This document shows positions 24,300 through 33,087 of a stretch of 64,000 nt of DNA, piece by piece; position 1 is the first letter of the stretch; each line of letters begins with the position of its first letter. This stretch comes from Filimonas zeae (lineage in GTDB: Bacteria; Bacteroidota; Bacteroidia; Chitinophagales; Chitinophagaceae): contig NZ_BMIB01000003.1 in the NCBI RefSeq assembly GCF_014641615.1, forward strand, positions 372,001 to 436,000, in the 5' to 3' direction. A program made the position numbers and the translations under genes. Under the pieces are notes generated by a model, which worked only from the letters and a program-made list of their open reading frames with translations, was not told the origin of the DNA and ran no database searches.

Positions 24300-25133
24300 A
24301 TGAAGAAAAAGACACCTGACGTGTTTCAGGATATTCAACAGATTCAGCCGGTATATACTATTCATGAATTAAAGGAAGCGATCTTGAAAGGCGATTTAAC
24401 AAAGATGGAGGGTATACCTCCCTTGCTGAGTGCGCGCATAGAAGCCATTCCGCAGTTTGCCGTAGGTACGTTTACATGGTATATAGCCAATAAGCTTTCC
24501 ATTGGAACCATGGGGGGCATGTCGGAGCATTTTACCGGCCACCCCGCAGGCTACTGGCTTAACAAAAACCCGGAAGAATACCTGCAGCTGCTGCACCCGG
24601 ATGATGCACCGTATGTAATGTCGTACGTAAAGCTGATTTATGAGTTTCTGGTGGCCTTGCCGCACGAAAAGAAGAACTATATACGCCCGCATATGTATTT
24701 CCGCATGCGTAATCCTTATTTGCCGCAGGTGTACCGGTGGGTCATGTTTCAGTATATTGAATGGGAGTATGCGCATGATGGTATGATAGCCTGTATACTG
24801 CATCTGGTAACCGATATTACACATCTTAAACAGGATAATACCGTACGTATGACCATACTGGACAGCAGTGAGGCAAACAACCAGCTGTTCTTTTCCAACG
24901 TACCACAAAGTGAGGTGCAGGCACTGGATACTATTACTGTATGCCGGTTAAGCGGCCGTGAGCTGGATGTACTGCGGCTGATGGCGCAGGGGCTTAGCAG
25001 TAAGCAGATTGCCGCGCAGCTGGACATTGCCAAAAACACGGTAGATAATCACCGCCAGAACCTGCTGAAAAAAACAGCCACTACCAGCAGCGCCGAGGCG
25101 GTAGCCTATGCACTGAAGAACGGTTTGTTTTAG
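24300..25133 (+). CDS. LuxR-type regulator with PAS-like sensor region
   Basis: 277 residues. The C-terminal 65 residues are a LuxR/NarL HTH: LSGRELDVLRLMAQGLSSKQ followed by IAAQLDIAKNTVDNHRQNLL. The N-terminal 200 resemble a PAS-type fold (GTFTWYIANKLSIGTMGG; LQLLHPDDAPYV; YRWVMFQYIEW; LVTDITHLK), with the HPDD segment seen before the PAC part of PAS domains. There is no receiver domain, so control is probably by ligand binding rather than phosphorylation. Its stop overlaps the convergent acetyltransferase gene by four bases. Confidence 0.8.
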   Translation: MKKKTPDVFQDIQQIQPVYTIHELKEAILKGDLTKMEGIPPLLSARIEAIPQFAVGTFTWYIANKLSIGTMGGMSEHFTGHPAGYWLNKNPEEYLQLLHPDDAPYVMSYVKLIYEFLVALPHEKKNYIRPHMYFRMRNPYLPQVYRWVMFQYIEWEYAHDGMIACILHLVTDITHLKQDNTVRMTILDSSEANNQLFFSNVPQSEVQALDTITVCRLSGRELDVLRLMAQGLSSKQIAAQLDIAKNTVDNHRQNLLKKTATTSSAEAVAYALKNGLF

Positions 25134-25693
25134 GGGCGATGTTCCCGGGCCAGCAGCGAATAAAAAGCGGTATCGTAAAACTTACCATTGTAAAAAAAGT
25201 CTTCCCTGAAATAGCCTTCGCGGGTAAAGCCCCCTTTTTCCAGCACCGCGGCAGAAGCGGTATTGGCCGGGTCAATTACCGCCTCTACAGAGTGCAGCCC
25301 CATGGTGTTAAAACCGTAATGCAGCACTGCCTGCAGTGCTTCCTGCATAATACCCTGCCCGCGGTAGCCATCGTGTAACAGATAGCCTACTTCCGACCGG
25401 TAATGTTCTTTTTTCATCCGCACAAAACCAATACAGCCAATTACCCGTTCGGGCTGTTGCGCCAGCGTAATTACCCAGTGTATCAGCTCGCGGTTGGCAA
25501 TGCCGGTATTCAGCATTTCAATAAACTGCAGGGTATCATCCAGGTTCTGGTGCAACGGACGGGGTATAAAGTGCATGATTCCGGGGTGGGAGCGGAGGTA
25601 GAAAAGATCGTGTTTGTCTGCCACCGTTTGCTGCCGCAGCAGCAGCCGTGGCGTGGTTAATTGGGGAAATGGCGTAAAAGATAGTTCCAGCAT
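25130..25693 (-). CDS. GNAT N-acetyltransferase (RimJ/RimL-like)
   Basis: 187 residues with the layout of ribosomal-protein-alanine acetyltransferases: TPRLLLRQQTVADKHDLFYL at the start, VIGCIGFVRMKKEH in the core, RSEVGYLLHDGYRGQGIMQE as the acetyl-CoA-binding motif A, and NTASAAVLEKGGFTREG near the end. The substrate is unknown; relatives acetylate protein N termini or small amines. I place the start at MLELSFTPFPQL (25693) because upstream residues do not match the family. Confidence 0.85.
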   Translation of the reverse strand: MLELSFTPFPQLTTPRLLLRQQTVADKHDLFYLRSHPGIMHFIPRPLHQNLDDTLQFIEMLNTGIANRELIHWVITLAQQPERVIGCIGFVRMKKEHYRSEVGYLLHDGYRGQGIMQEALQAVLHYGFNTMGLHSVEAVIDPANTASAAVLEKGGFTREGYFREDFFYNGKFYDTAFYSLLAREHRP

Positions 25694-25715
25694 CCTTAAA
25701 TATACACCTGTTCTG

Positions 25716-25749
25716 TTGGTATGAGATGGGGTATAGGGCATTATATTTG
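25716..25749 (+). promoter_or_regulatory. promoter: TTG, 23-base spacer, TATATTTG
   Basis: TTG at 25716-25718 and TATATTTG at 25742-25749, 45 bp ahead of the DUF4197 gene start. Confidence 0.55.
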
Positions 25750-25793
25750 CCCCCCTGTAAATGGACAGACTGTATACAAAAACTCACCAGACT

Positions 25794-26525
25794 ATGAAAC
25801 GTATTTATTTGCCGGTACTGGCACTGGCCTGTTTATCTTTATCCGGCTGCGATACTGCCCGCAAGATTGCCAATAACTGGCCCGCCACCGGAGCTACTAC
25901 CGGTAGCCTTACCACCGATCAGATTGTGGCCGGCTTAAAAGAAGCATTGACCATTGGTACACAAAACAGCAGTAACAAATTATCTGCTATAGATGGCTAT
26001 TTTGCCAATGCAGCTATTAAAATACTGTTACCGCCCGAGGCGCAGAAGGTAGAAAGCACCCTGCGTAGCCTGGGCCTGGGCAGCACGGTAGATAAAGCTG
26101 TGTTATCGTTAAACCGCGCTGCGGAAGAAGCCGCCAAATCTGCCACCCCCATTTTTGTAAATGCCATTAAACAAATGACTATTACCGATGCGCTGGGCAT
26201 TCTTAAGGGGGGTAATAACGCTGCTACCAACTATTTTAAAGGCAAAACCACTGCCGCACTTACAGATGCATTTAAGCCCACTATCAACAGCGCCCTTAGC
26301 AAGGTAAGCGCTACCAAATACTGGGCAGATATGTTTACGGTGTATAACAAGTTTGCCAAAACACCGGTAAATACCGATTTGTCAGCTTATGTAACCGGCA
26401 AAGCCATTGATGGTATATTTTTTCAGGTTGCCCAGGAAGAGCAGCAGATACGTACCAACCCAACGGCACGTGTTACAGATATTCTGAAAAAAGTGTTTGG
26501 CAGCAGCCAGGCGCAAACCAGATAG
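25794..26525 (+). CDS. DUF4197-domain lipoprotein
   Basis: 243 residues. Signal peptide with lipobox LSLSGCDTA (Cys near residue 18), then an all-helical DUF4197 domain: QIVAGLKEALTIGTQNSSNK, YFANAAIKILLP, LNRAAEEAAKSATPIF, TDALGILKGGNNAATNYFK, and KYWADMFTVYNKF near the end. The family is widespread in Bacteroidota and Proteobacteria, with no proven function. The ATG at 25794 fits both the promoter position and the signal peptide; an in-frame ATG at 25761 would add 11 residues. Confidence 0.8.
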   Translation: MKRIYLPVLALACLSLSGCDTARKIANNWPATGATTGSLTTDQIVAGLKEALTIGTQNSSNKLSAIDGYFANAAIKILLPPEAQKVESTLRSLGLGSTVDKAVLSLNRAAEEAAKSATPIFVNAIKQMTITDALGILKGGNNAATNYFKGKTTAALTDAFKPTINSALSKVSATKYWADMFTVYNKFAKTPVNTDLSAYVTGKAIDGIFFQVAQEEQQIRTNPTARVTDILKKVFGSSQAQTR

Positions 26526-26567
26526 CCGGGTAGTTTTTCCCGAATTCGCAAATCTGTGGAAAGGCGT

Positions 26568-26595
26568 ACGGGTATTTTTGCCGGTAAATACCCGT
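26568..26595 (+). promoter_or_regulatory. perfect 10-bp inverted repeat just ahead of the PepSY gene
   Basis: ACGGGTATTT / TTGCCGGT / AAATACCCGT. The left arm overlaps a possible -7 element (TATTTTTG, 26573-26580) and the right arm ends three bases before the start codon at 26599. It could be an operator that blocks the promoter, or an RNA hairpin over the translation start. Confidence 0.5.
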
Positions 26596-26598
26596 ACT

Positions 26599-27807
26599 AT
26601 GCCTTCCCCCAGGAAAAAGAAACCGGCTTTTACTTTTAAAAAACTGATAGGTCAGGTGCATTTGTGGCTGGGGCTTGCCTCGGGCCTGGTGGTACTGGTA
26701 GTAGCACTTACGGGTTGTATACTGGTGTTTGAAGAAGAACTGGAACCGGTTATATACCGGAAGCAGATGGTAGTGGAGGCAAAGCCGGAAGAAACCCGTT
26801 TTACGGTAGATGCATTGATGGCTATTGCGCAAAAAGAATATCCCGGCGCTCCGGTGCGGCAGGTAAGGCTGGAACCCGCAGCTGACCGTAGTACCATGGT
26901 AATGCTGGGCAACGGCAAACGTCTGGAACAGCAATACGTTTTTGTAAATCCTTATACCGGTAAAGTACTGGGCAAGGGCAAAATTGAAGACCGCTTTTTT
27001 TCCGTAGTAACCAATCTGCACCGCTACCTGCTGGCGGGCAGCACCGGAAAAATAATCACCGGCATTTCCTGCAGCATGTTTGTTATTCTCACCATCAGCG
27101 GCATGGTTATCTGGTGGCCTGCCAATAAAAATGCTGCTAAACAACGCTTCAGCATAAAATGGGATGGTTCTTTTAAAAGAGTAAACTGGGATATACATGC
27201 CGTTTTTGGATTCTACACTTCTTTCTTCCTGATAGCTATATCCGTTACCGGCCTGGTGTGGAGTTACGAGTGGGTAAATAACCTTATTTACACCCTGGCC
27301 GATGGTAAAAAACCAAAAGCACCGGTAGTAGTAAATAAAGCGCCACTAACCGCAAAAAACAGTCAGGTGCCGGGCCTGTACCAAAGCGTATACAAAGCCA
27401 CTGATAAAGTATATCCTTTCCATGGTAAAACCTTTATTACCCTGCCGGCGGCCGATAGTGTGGCTATAGCAGTAGTAAAATACGATGAGGAAGCGGTTGT
27501 TTCCAATAAAGCCAGCACCGTATGGTTTGATGCAGGTACTGGTGCACAACTGCAAACGCTGCCTTATGGTAAACTTAGCCAGGGCAATAAAGTAAGGCGT
27601 TTGGTATACCCTATACATACGGGCAGTATTTACGGATGGCCCACTAAAATACTGGCATTTTTTGTAAGCCTGTTTGCAGCATCGCTGCCGGTAACCGGCT
27701 TGTTCATTTATCTGGGCCGTAAAAAGAAAGTAAAAAAGAAAGCGCCACTGCAACCGGCTAAAAGAGAACCGGGAGTAGCAGCCTTACAGCCTGCAGCAGT
27801 TTCCTGA
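26599..27807 (+). CDS. PepSY-associated membrane protein (iron-regulated/PiuB-like)
   Basis: 402 residues with four membrane helices: one near the N terminus (IGQVHLWLGLASGLVVLVVA), two in the middle (residues about 150-172 and 205-228) and one near the C terminus. PepSY-type segments lie between them (IAQKEYPGAPVRQVRLEP; FVNPYTGKVLGKGK). Proteins of this type are commonly iron-regulated and are linked to siderophore or haem-iron reduction at the inner membrane; that role is inferred. The start at 26599 follows an inverted repeat. A basic KKKVKKK tail lies in the cytoplasm. Confidence 0.8.
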   Translation: MPSPRKKKPAFTFKKLIGQVHLWLGLASGLVVLVVALTGCILVFEEELEPVIYRKQMVVEAKPEETRFTVDALMAIAQKEYPGAPVRQVRLEPAADRSTMVMLGNGKRLEQQYVFVNPYTGKVLGKGKIEDRFFSVVTNLHRYLLAGSTGKIITGISCSMFVILTISGMVIWWPANKNAAKQRFSIKWDGSFKRVNWDIHAVFGFYTSFFLIAISVTGLVWSYEWVNNLIYTLADGKKPKAPVVVNKAPLTAKNSQVPGLYQSVYKATDKVYPFHGKTFITLPAADSVAIAVVKYDEEAVVSNKASTVWFDAGTGAQLQTLPYGKLSQGNKVRRLVYPIHTGSIYGWPTKILAFFVSLFAASLPVTGLFIYLGRKKKVKKKAPLQPAKREPGVAALQPAAVS

Positions 27808-27837
27808 TACAGTTGTTGCTACCACTCCCGGCAATAA

Positions 27838-28209
27838 TTATTTGTTTCCTGTAGCCACCCAGTTAACGGCCTGTGGCAGTTCCTCTGGTAAAAAGCCTTT
27901 AAATACACCTGGTACCAGAATGCTGAAGATATCGGTAAAGCGGTTAATACCCTCCGAATCGGTAACAATAGCAGCCCTGTTCCATTTGGTAAGTTCCTGC
28001 ACACCCAGCAGGGCATCCTGCACCCAGGCGCCATAGGTCCAGTTGCTCAATGGCGTATCAATAATCATAAGATAGTTTAACTCCCCGTGGCGTATCACCG
28101 CCTGGTCTACCACCGGAAAAACAACGGTTTTAAAATCGTCGCCGGTTACTTCGCCTACTGCACGAAAACCGGCTACATTATCGGGTACGTCGGTAAGAAT
28201 TTCAATCAT
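27838..28209 (-). CDS. SpoIIAA-like (STAS-related) protein
   Basis: 123 residues of the SpoIIAA-like family (PF11964): a short N-terminal strand (MIEILTDVPDNVAGFRAVGE), a GDDFKTVVFPVVDQAV helix, LNYLMIIDTPL, then WNRAAIVTDSEGINRFTDIF and a C-terminal VPGVFKGFLPEELPQAVNWV helix. The family is STAS-like and may bind lipids or act in stress signalling, but the partner is not known. It lies tail to tail with the PepSY gene. Confidence 0.75.
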   Translation of the reverse strand: MIEILTDVPDNVAGFRAVGEVTGDDFKTVVFPVVDQAVIRHGELNYLMIIDTPLSNWTYGAWVQDALLGVQELTKWNRAAIVTDSEGINRFTDIFSILVPGVFKGFLPEELPQAVNWVATGNK

Positions 28210-28386
28210 AGGTTCCTGTTTTTGTTAACAGTATCAAAAGTCTGACCAAAAAACGAACAACTGTTTTTGCTGATGGCCGCAAATCATTGCCTTTTCGCCG
28301 CTAAATACTGCCGGTAAGCAGCTGAAAAAAGGCTTTAACAAATACGGGTATCCGGTTTGAAATATATCAGGTATAAAACAAACAAT

Positions 28387-28848
28387 ATGAAAAAGGTAAT
28401 CGTTCTCTCAGCCGTAGTACTTTCCAGCCTGGTGTTTGGTTATTCCGCGCAGGCTCAGGTACGGTTCAATGTAAATATCAATATCGGCTCACAACCCGCC
28501 TGGGTGGTTAACCAGGATCAGGCAGACTATTACTATATACCTGATGCGGATTGTTATTATTCTGTTCGCGAAAAGGTGTACATCGTTCATGAAGGTAATA
28601 ACTGGCGCAGGGCGCAGCAGCTGCCTCCCCGGTTCCGCAATTTCGATTTCCGCAACAGAAGGGTAATCAGCATACGTGGTCAGCAGTTGCCTTACATGCA
28701 CCATAACGAAAACAGAACTTACTACGCCCGCGCCAACGACCGCTTTAACAACCGCGACCGTGATGACCGCCGTGGTAACGACCGTTGGGATAACGACCGC
28801 AGAAACGACAACCGCAGAGGGGATGGCAGAAGAGACAGACGTGGTTAA
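28387..28848 (+). CDS. secreted protein with Arg/Asn/Asp-rich tail
   Basis: 153 residues. A Sec signal peptide ends YSAQAQ (about residue 21). The mature N-terminal part (VNINIGSQPAWVVNQD; YYYIPDADCYYSVREK; LPPRFRNFDF) matches a small family of exported Bacteroidota proteins. The last 45 residues are strongly charged and low in complexity (repeats of DNDRR and NRDR). Such tails often bind polyanions, which is inference. It is closed by a terminator. Confidence 0.7.
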   Translation: MKKVIVLSAVVLSSLVFGYSAQAQVRFNVNINIGSQPAWVVNQDQADYYYIPDADCYYSVREKVYIVHEGNNWRRAQQLPPRFRNFDFRNRRVISIRGQQLPYMHHNENRTYYARANDRFNNRDRDDRRGNDRWDNDRRNDNRRGDGRRDRRG

Positions 28849-28877
28849 GATGGTTTTTTATAGATAGTAGAAAAGCG

Positions 28878-28902
28878 GCCGCTGTTTTCAGCGGCTGTTT
28901 TT
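28878..28902 (+). terminator. terminator of the secreted Arg-rich protein gene
   Basis: GCCGCTG / TTTT loop / CAGCGGC, then TG and five T. Confidence 0.75.
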
Positions 28903-28909
28903 ATTGTTC

Positions 28910-28917
28910 TATATTTG
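28910..28917 (+). promoter_or_regulatory. -7 element TATATTTG
   Basis: An exact TAnnTTTG match 41 bp ahead of the next start codon. No well-spaced -33 TTG. Confidence 0.4.
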
Positions 28918-28958
28918 AAAGCACCATGGCAGGCTGATAAACACCCCGCTGTTTTTAT

Positions 28959-29345
28959 ATGAGCAAAAAGATAATTACCATTCTGGTGCTGGTGATAGTA
29001 TTGGTTATTACCGGCGTTTTTTATTACCGTTACTATTTTGTGTTTGGCGATGGCACCAAAGCAGGCACTATGAACTATTTTGTGCGCAAAGGATATGTAT
29101 TTAAAACCTGGGAAGGCAGGCTTATTCAATCCGGTATACGCAGCCCGGTGCAGGGCAATATTCAATCTAACGAGTTTATGTTTTCTGTTACCGACCCTAA
29201 AGTAGCAGAAATACTCAATAACAATGCAGGTGCTTTTCTGGAGTTGCATTATAAAGAATACCTGCATACGCTGCCCTGGCGCGGGGTAAGCGTTTTTATT
29301 GTAGACAGTGTTGTCTCCGCTAAAAAAGCGGTTCCGTTTAATTAA
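28959..29345 (+). CDS. conserved single-span membrane protein
   Basis: 128 residues. An N-terminal membrane helix (residues 5-23) precedes a conserved extracytoplasmic domain with the pattern GTKAGTMNYFVRKGYVFKTW, EGRLIQSG and SNEFMFSVTDP. Proteins of this kind are common in Bacteroidota and are often mislabelled as 6-phosphogluconate dehydrogenase; no dehydrogenase motif is visible here. The function is unknown. It has its own promoter and lies tail to tail with the ABC permease gene. Confidence 0.7.
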   Translation: MSKKIITILVLVIVLVITGVFYYRYYFVFGDGTKAGTMNYFVRKGYVFKTWEGRLIQSGIRSPVQGNIQSNEFMFSVTDPKVAEILNNNAGAFLELHYKEYLHTLPWRGVSVFIVDSVVSAKKAVPFN

Positions 29346-29394
29346 ATATTTCCTGCAAATGCAAAATACCGAGGCTGGCCATTAAGGCGGGCCT

Positions 29395-31770
29395 TTATTC
29401 TGCTTTTAATGTTTTAACGGGGTTCTGCCGCCCGGCTTTAATGGTTTGTGAACTAACCGTAAGCAGTGTAACCACTAACGCGCCTGCACCTGCCAGTGCA
29501 AACACCCACCAGCTTATGTGAATGCGGTATACGTATTGCTGCAGCCATTTATGCATGGCATACCAGGCAATAGGCGTAGCGGTAACTATCGCTATCAGCA
29601 CCAGCTTCAGAAAATCTTTCGATAACAGCGCGGTAATATCTGTAAGCGTGGCGCCCAGTACCTTGCGTATGCCTATTTCTTTGGTGCGCTGGTATACGGT
29701 ATAAGACGACAGCCCCAGCAAACCCATGCAAGCCAGTACCAGGGCTATTACAGAAAATGTATTTACAATGCGGCCGGTGCGCAATTCTGCCTGGTACATG
29801 TTGTTGTAGTCCTCATCCAGAAAATGATAGTTAAACGGGCGGTGTCTGAACTGACTTTTCCAAACCTTTTGCAGGTGGGCAATGGTTTGCGAAACGTTAG
29901 CGCCGCTTATTTTAACCAGCAGCGTATACCGGTACACATCGTTAAAAAACACCAGCGGGCCTATGGGGTTATGCAGGGTAGAAAAATGAAAGTCTTTAAT
30001 TACTGCCTGCACACGGCCCGGCTGATCGTTATTCATATACAGCGGCTTGTTAATAGCTTGTTCGGGCGTCCAGCCCAGGGCTGCTACGGCGGTTTCATTC
30101 AGCATTAAATGCATGCGTGCATTGGTATCAAACGCTTCTGCCTGTGTAAAATTTCTGCCTGCTACCAGTTTAATGCCGGTGGTTGTAAGGTAGTCTTCAT
30201 CTACAATAATGCCGGTTACACTTAAGCCACCACCTTTAGCCTGCATTTCGTTGGTTTGTGCAGTATACCCACCGCCTATTTGTGTAGGGGCGTTGGTGGC
30301 AGCACTTACACTGCGTACATCGGGCGATGCCAGTAGCGCTGTTTTTAATACACTCATAGATTTGCGTACCTGCCTGTCCATAGGTAACACCACTATCTGA
30401 TCGCGGTTATAACCCAGATTGGTGTTTTGTATATAATGCAGCTGCTGCTGCACCACAAAAGTGGAAATGATAAGTACAATAGATATTACAAACTGAAACA
30501 CTATAAGGGTGGGGCGCAGCCAGGAGCCTGCTGTTTTAGGGTTAAAACCCTTCAGCACTTTTACCGGTTGAAAAGCAGAAAGTATAAAAGCCGGATAACT
30601 GCCTGCCAGCAAACCGGTAACTACCACCAGCGATAAAGCGTAAATGATAATAGAAGGCGTAAACAGCGCAGAAGCCTGTAGCTGGCTACCGGTTAGCTGA
30701 TTGAAGGCAGGCATAAGCAGGTATATCATACCTGCGCTTATAAGCAGTGCTGCCAGGCATAGTATTACCGATTCAATCAGAAACTGCCATACAATCTGTT
30801 GCTTGCCTGCACCGGATACTTTGCGTATGCCTACCTCGCGGCTTCTTTCGGCAGAGCGGGCTGTGCTCAGGTTAATGTAGGTAAAGCAGGCAATACACAG
30901 CAGCAGCAATGCCACGGCTGCAATAATATAGATATAGGTAATACTGGTACCGGGTACAAAACCGTTATAGGTACTGTGCAGGTGAATGCTGTTAAACGGC
31001 TCCAGGTGGTAGGTAAGCATAGCGCCCGGATCATTCATCTGCCCCATCTCTTTTTTCATAAAACCCGGAATCTTAGCCTGTAGCTGATTGCGCAGCTTGT
31101 TATTCTTCAGTAACAGGTAGGTGGTGTAATTGGCGTTCCAATAGGTGTTTTCCTGTATCTGGCCGTTAGAAGAAAATGAAACAACCATGTTAAACGGTAT
31201 CTGCGAATTGGAAGGGCAATCGGCCAGTATACCGGTTACCTGATAAATTTCTTTGTTAACGCCCAGTTCTACCACCTGGCCAATGGGGTTGGTATTGCCA
31301 AAGTACTTGCGCGCAGTGGATGCTGTAAGCAATACTTTATACGGGCCGTTCAGGGCCGTGGCTGTATCGCCCTGTAATACCGGAAAAGAAAACATGCGGA
31401 AGAAAGTAGAATCTGCAAACAGTATGTTCTTTTCTTCTACCTCTTTGCCTCCTGCATGGGCAATCATATCAGTCAGTTCCATACGCACTCCCGTTTCCAC
31501 TTCCGCAAAAGTGCGCGCAAACACGGGCATTACTTTGGTGCTGGTATAGTTATCTTTTTCTGTTTTGCCTTCATATCCGTACTCCATAATAACGCGTACC
31601 AGCCGGTCGCCCTTTTGCTGAAACCTGTCAAAACTTACTTCATGCAAAATGTAAAGCCCTATAAACAGGCAACAGGTAATACCTGTTATTAACCCTGCCA
31701 TATTTATGAGGGTATAGCTTTTGTTTTTCCACAAATTGCGCCAGGCGATTTTAAAGTAGCTTGCAAACAT
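29395..31770 (-). CDS. MacB/FtsX-type ABC transporter permease
   Basis: 791 residues with the Bacteroidota double architecture: an N-terminal helix (NKSYTLINMAGLITGITCC), a MacB periplasmic core domain, three FtsX helices (about residues 285-400), a second core domain, and a final FtsX block with the EIGIRKVLGAT signature. The first block has the matching EVGIRKVSGAG motif. These permeases move lipoproteins or peptides across the inner membrane with a partner ATPase, or signal mechanically. No ATPase gene is adjacent, so it must share one from elsewhere. Confidence 0.85.
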   Translation of the reverse strand: MFASYFKIAWRNLWKNKSYTLINMAGLITGITCCLFIGLYILHEVSFDRFQQKGDRLVRVIMEYGYEGKTEKDNYTSTKVMPVFARTFAEVETGVRMELTDMIAHAGGKEVEEKNILFADSTFFRMFSFPVLQGDTATALNGPYKVLLTASTARKYFGNTNPIGQVVELGVNKEIYQVTGILADCPSNSQIPFNMVVSFSSNGQIQENTYWNANYTTYLLLKNNKLRNQLQAKIPGFMKKEMGQMNDPGAMLTYHLEPFNSIHLHSTYNGFVPGTSITYIYIIAAVALLLLCIACFTYINLSTARSAERSREVGIRKVSGAGKQQIVWQFLIESVILCLAALLISAGMIYLLMPAFNQLTGSQLQASALFTPSIIIYALSLVVVTGLLAGSYPAFILSAFQPVKVLKGFNPKTAGSWLRPTLIVFQFVISIVLIISTFVVQQQLHYIQNTNLGYNRDQIVVLPMDRQVRKSMSVLKTALLASPDVRSVSAATNAPTQIGGGYTAQTNEMQAKGGGLSVTGIIVDEDYLTTTGIKLVAGRNFTQAEAFDTNARMHLMLNETAVAALGWTPEQAINKPLYMNNDQPGRVQAVIKDFHFSTLHNPIGPLVFFNDVYRYTLLVKISGANVSQTIAHLQKVWKSQFRHRPFNYHFLDEDYNNMYQAELRTGRIVNTFSVIALVLACMGLLGLSSYTVYQRTKEIGIRKVLGATLTDITALLSKDFLKLVLIAIVTATPIAWYAMHKWLQQYVYRIHISWWVFALAGAGALVVTLLTVSSQTIKAGRQNPVKTLKAE

Positions 31771-31922
31771 GGGCAGTACGTTATTGGGTAGTGTTAAAGA
31801 TATAGGAACACGCCAAATGAATGCCCATTGTTCAACAGGCTGTTTTACAGTTTGTTATGGGTGCGGCGCTGTTGTGGTACTGTCCGCTTTTAATACACCC
31901 GGTGTACGCTGCCGTAGCGTGT

Positions 31923-32141
31923 TTACTGCCCTGGGGTAGAATAAGGTACCAGCGAATCTGGCAGGGAATCCCGCTGCCGCACGGTGGTATCTATCTGTTT
32001 TAGTGGGTGGTGATGCCGTTCCTGTACCAGCGCCGGCCATACCCGGAAGGTATAGCCAATAGCCCAGATGGCTGCAACAGCAGCAGGTACAAATGCCCAG
32101 AGTAATTTCGTTTTTTCCCGTTCTGTCCGTTCTTTTTCCAT
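31923..32141 (-). CDS. small single-span membrane protein
   Basis: 72 residues from the ATG at 32141 (MEKERTEREKTK, then a membrane helix LLWAFVPAAVAAIWAIGYTF, then a polar tail with RQRDSLPDSL). Charges flanking the helix fit an N-in orientation. It reads in the same direction as the permease but about 150 bp upstream. No family is recognised. The longer reading that starts at 32234 adds residues of non-protein character. Confidence 0.45.
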   Translation of the reverse strand: MEKERTEREKTKLLWAFVPAAVAAIWAIGYTFRVWPALVQERHHHPLKQIDTTVRQRDSLPDSLVPYSTPGQ

Positions 32142-32471
32142 ATATAGTAATACAAAAGGCCCGTCTTTCAGGCAAGGCCTCTTATGCAGCAGGGTTGCAG
32201 CCCAAAAACGGGCTGCGTATAATGAATGGTTCAACAGGCAGTTTCATAACAGCAGATGGCAAAAAAATAATTGCCAGGTGTAACGTGCTGGTATGCCAAC
32301 ACAAGTGCATTAATTCGATGTACCGTGTATTTTTTCTGTTTTTCTGCTCGTATGTATGTGTGTGTTTTTGATGTTTGCTGTGTTTTTTATTCTACCATAG
32401 TTTATATAATTATAATAATATGCGCATTTTTGCCTATGAATCAAGTCGTTAGACCTTTTTATCTTAGCCTT
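32142..32471. other. 330-bp divergent intergenic region with two hairpins
   Basis: Between the small membrane protein (leftward) and the XRE regulator (rightward). It holds a perfect 7-bp hairpin, GCAGCCC / AAAAAC / GGGCTGC (32197-32216), and a second, TGGCAA...TTGCCA (about 32257-32276), then a TG- and T-rich stretch. A TATCTTAG close to the -7 consensus precedes the XRE start. No gene is seen. Confidence 0.45.
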
Positions 32472-32690
32472 ATGCCAAAAGAGGTAGTAATATATAACCG
32501 CATAAAGGCCACCATTGCTTTAAAGCGTACATCCAGCAAAGCACTGGCGGAGTATCTGGGTATTAATCCCCAGACCGTTTCATCGTGGTGTACCAATAAC
32601 CGGCAGCCCCGGCTGGATGAATTGTATGCCATTGCCAGGTTTCTGGAAGTATCGCCCCACGATTTGCTGGAACCGGTGAAGAAGCCCTGA
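32472..32690 (+). CDS. XRE-family HTH regulator
   Basis: 72 residues, little more than a Cro/C1-type HTH: YNRIKATIALKRTSSKALAE, YLGINPQTVSSWCTNNRQPR (recognition helix) and LDELYAIARFLEVSPHDLLE. The pattern fits single-domain regulators of the YozG/HipB-less group. The start at 32472 is set by domain homology; earlier in-frame Met residues lie in a Cys/Phe-rich region that looks untranslated. The stop lies inside the terminator stem. Confidence 0.8.
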   Translation: MPKEVVIYNRIKATIALKRTSSKALAEYLGINPQTVSSWCTNNRQPRLDELYAIARFLEVSPHDLLEPVKKP

Positions 32691-32703
32691 GCGGGCTTTT
32701 TTT
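32682..32703 (+). terminator. terminator of the XRE gene
   Basis: AAGCCC / TGAGC / GGGCTT within a run of seven T; the stop codon lies in the loop. Confidence 0.75.
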
Positions 32704-32818
32704 GTGCCTGTATATAAACGTGTAAACTGACAAGAAATTACCCGAAATCATCAATGCCGGCCCGCACTATTTGCGCGATATTAGTGGCTGTTTTATTATA
32801 CACCCATAAATATCTGTT

Positions 32819-33019
32819 ATGCAAAAAGCAAAGCTATTCCGTTTGTTTCTGGTAGCCTGTACACTGTGCTGCCTTACCTGTACTGCTGTTATGGCACAAC
32901 AAACCACTAAAAAGCAGTCTGTTGATGTTACTGTTGCCAATATAACCCACAGCATGAAGCTGAAACCGGGGCTTACACAAAAAGAAACAACTGAAAAAAG
33001 CCCCGGAAAATGGAGGTAA
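32819..33019 (+). CDS. small secreted protein
   Basis: 66 residues. A clear Sec signal peptide (residues 1-26, with LFLVACTLCCLTCTAVMAQ) leaves a mature peptide of about 40 residues that is Lys- and Thr-rich and has no known motif. It is followed 68 bp later by the universal stress protein gene and might share its transcript. The signal peptide is the main support that it is real. Confidence 0.5.
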   Translation: MQKAKLFRLFLVACTLCCLTCTAVMAQQTTKKQSVDVTVANITHSMKLKPGLTQKETTEKSPGKWR

Positions 33020-33087
33020 ATAACCTGCCCGGAAATAGTAGTTTCTGAAAGCAAAAACAATATATTAGAGCAGTAAATAAAAACACC

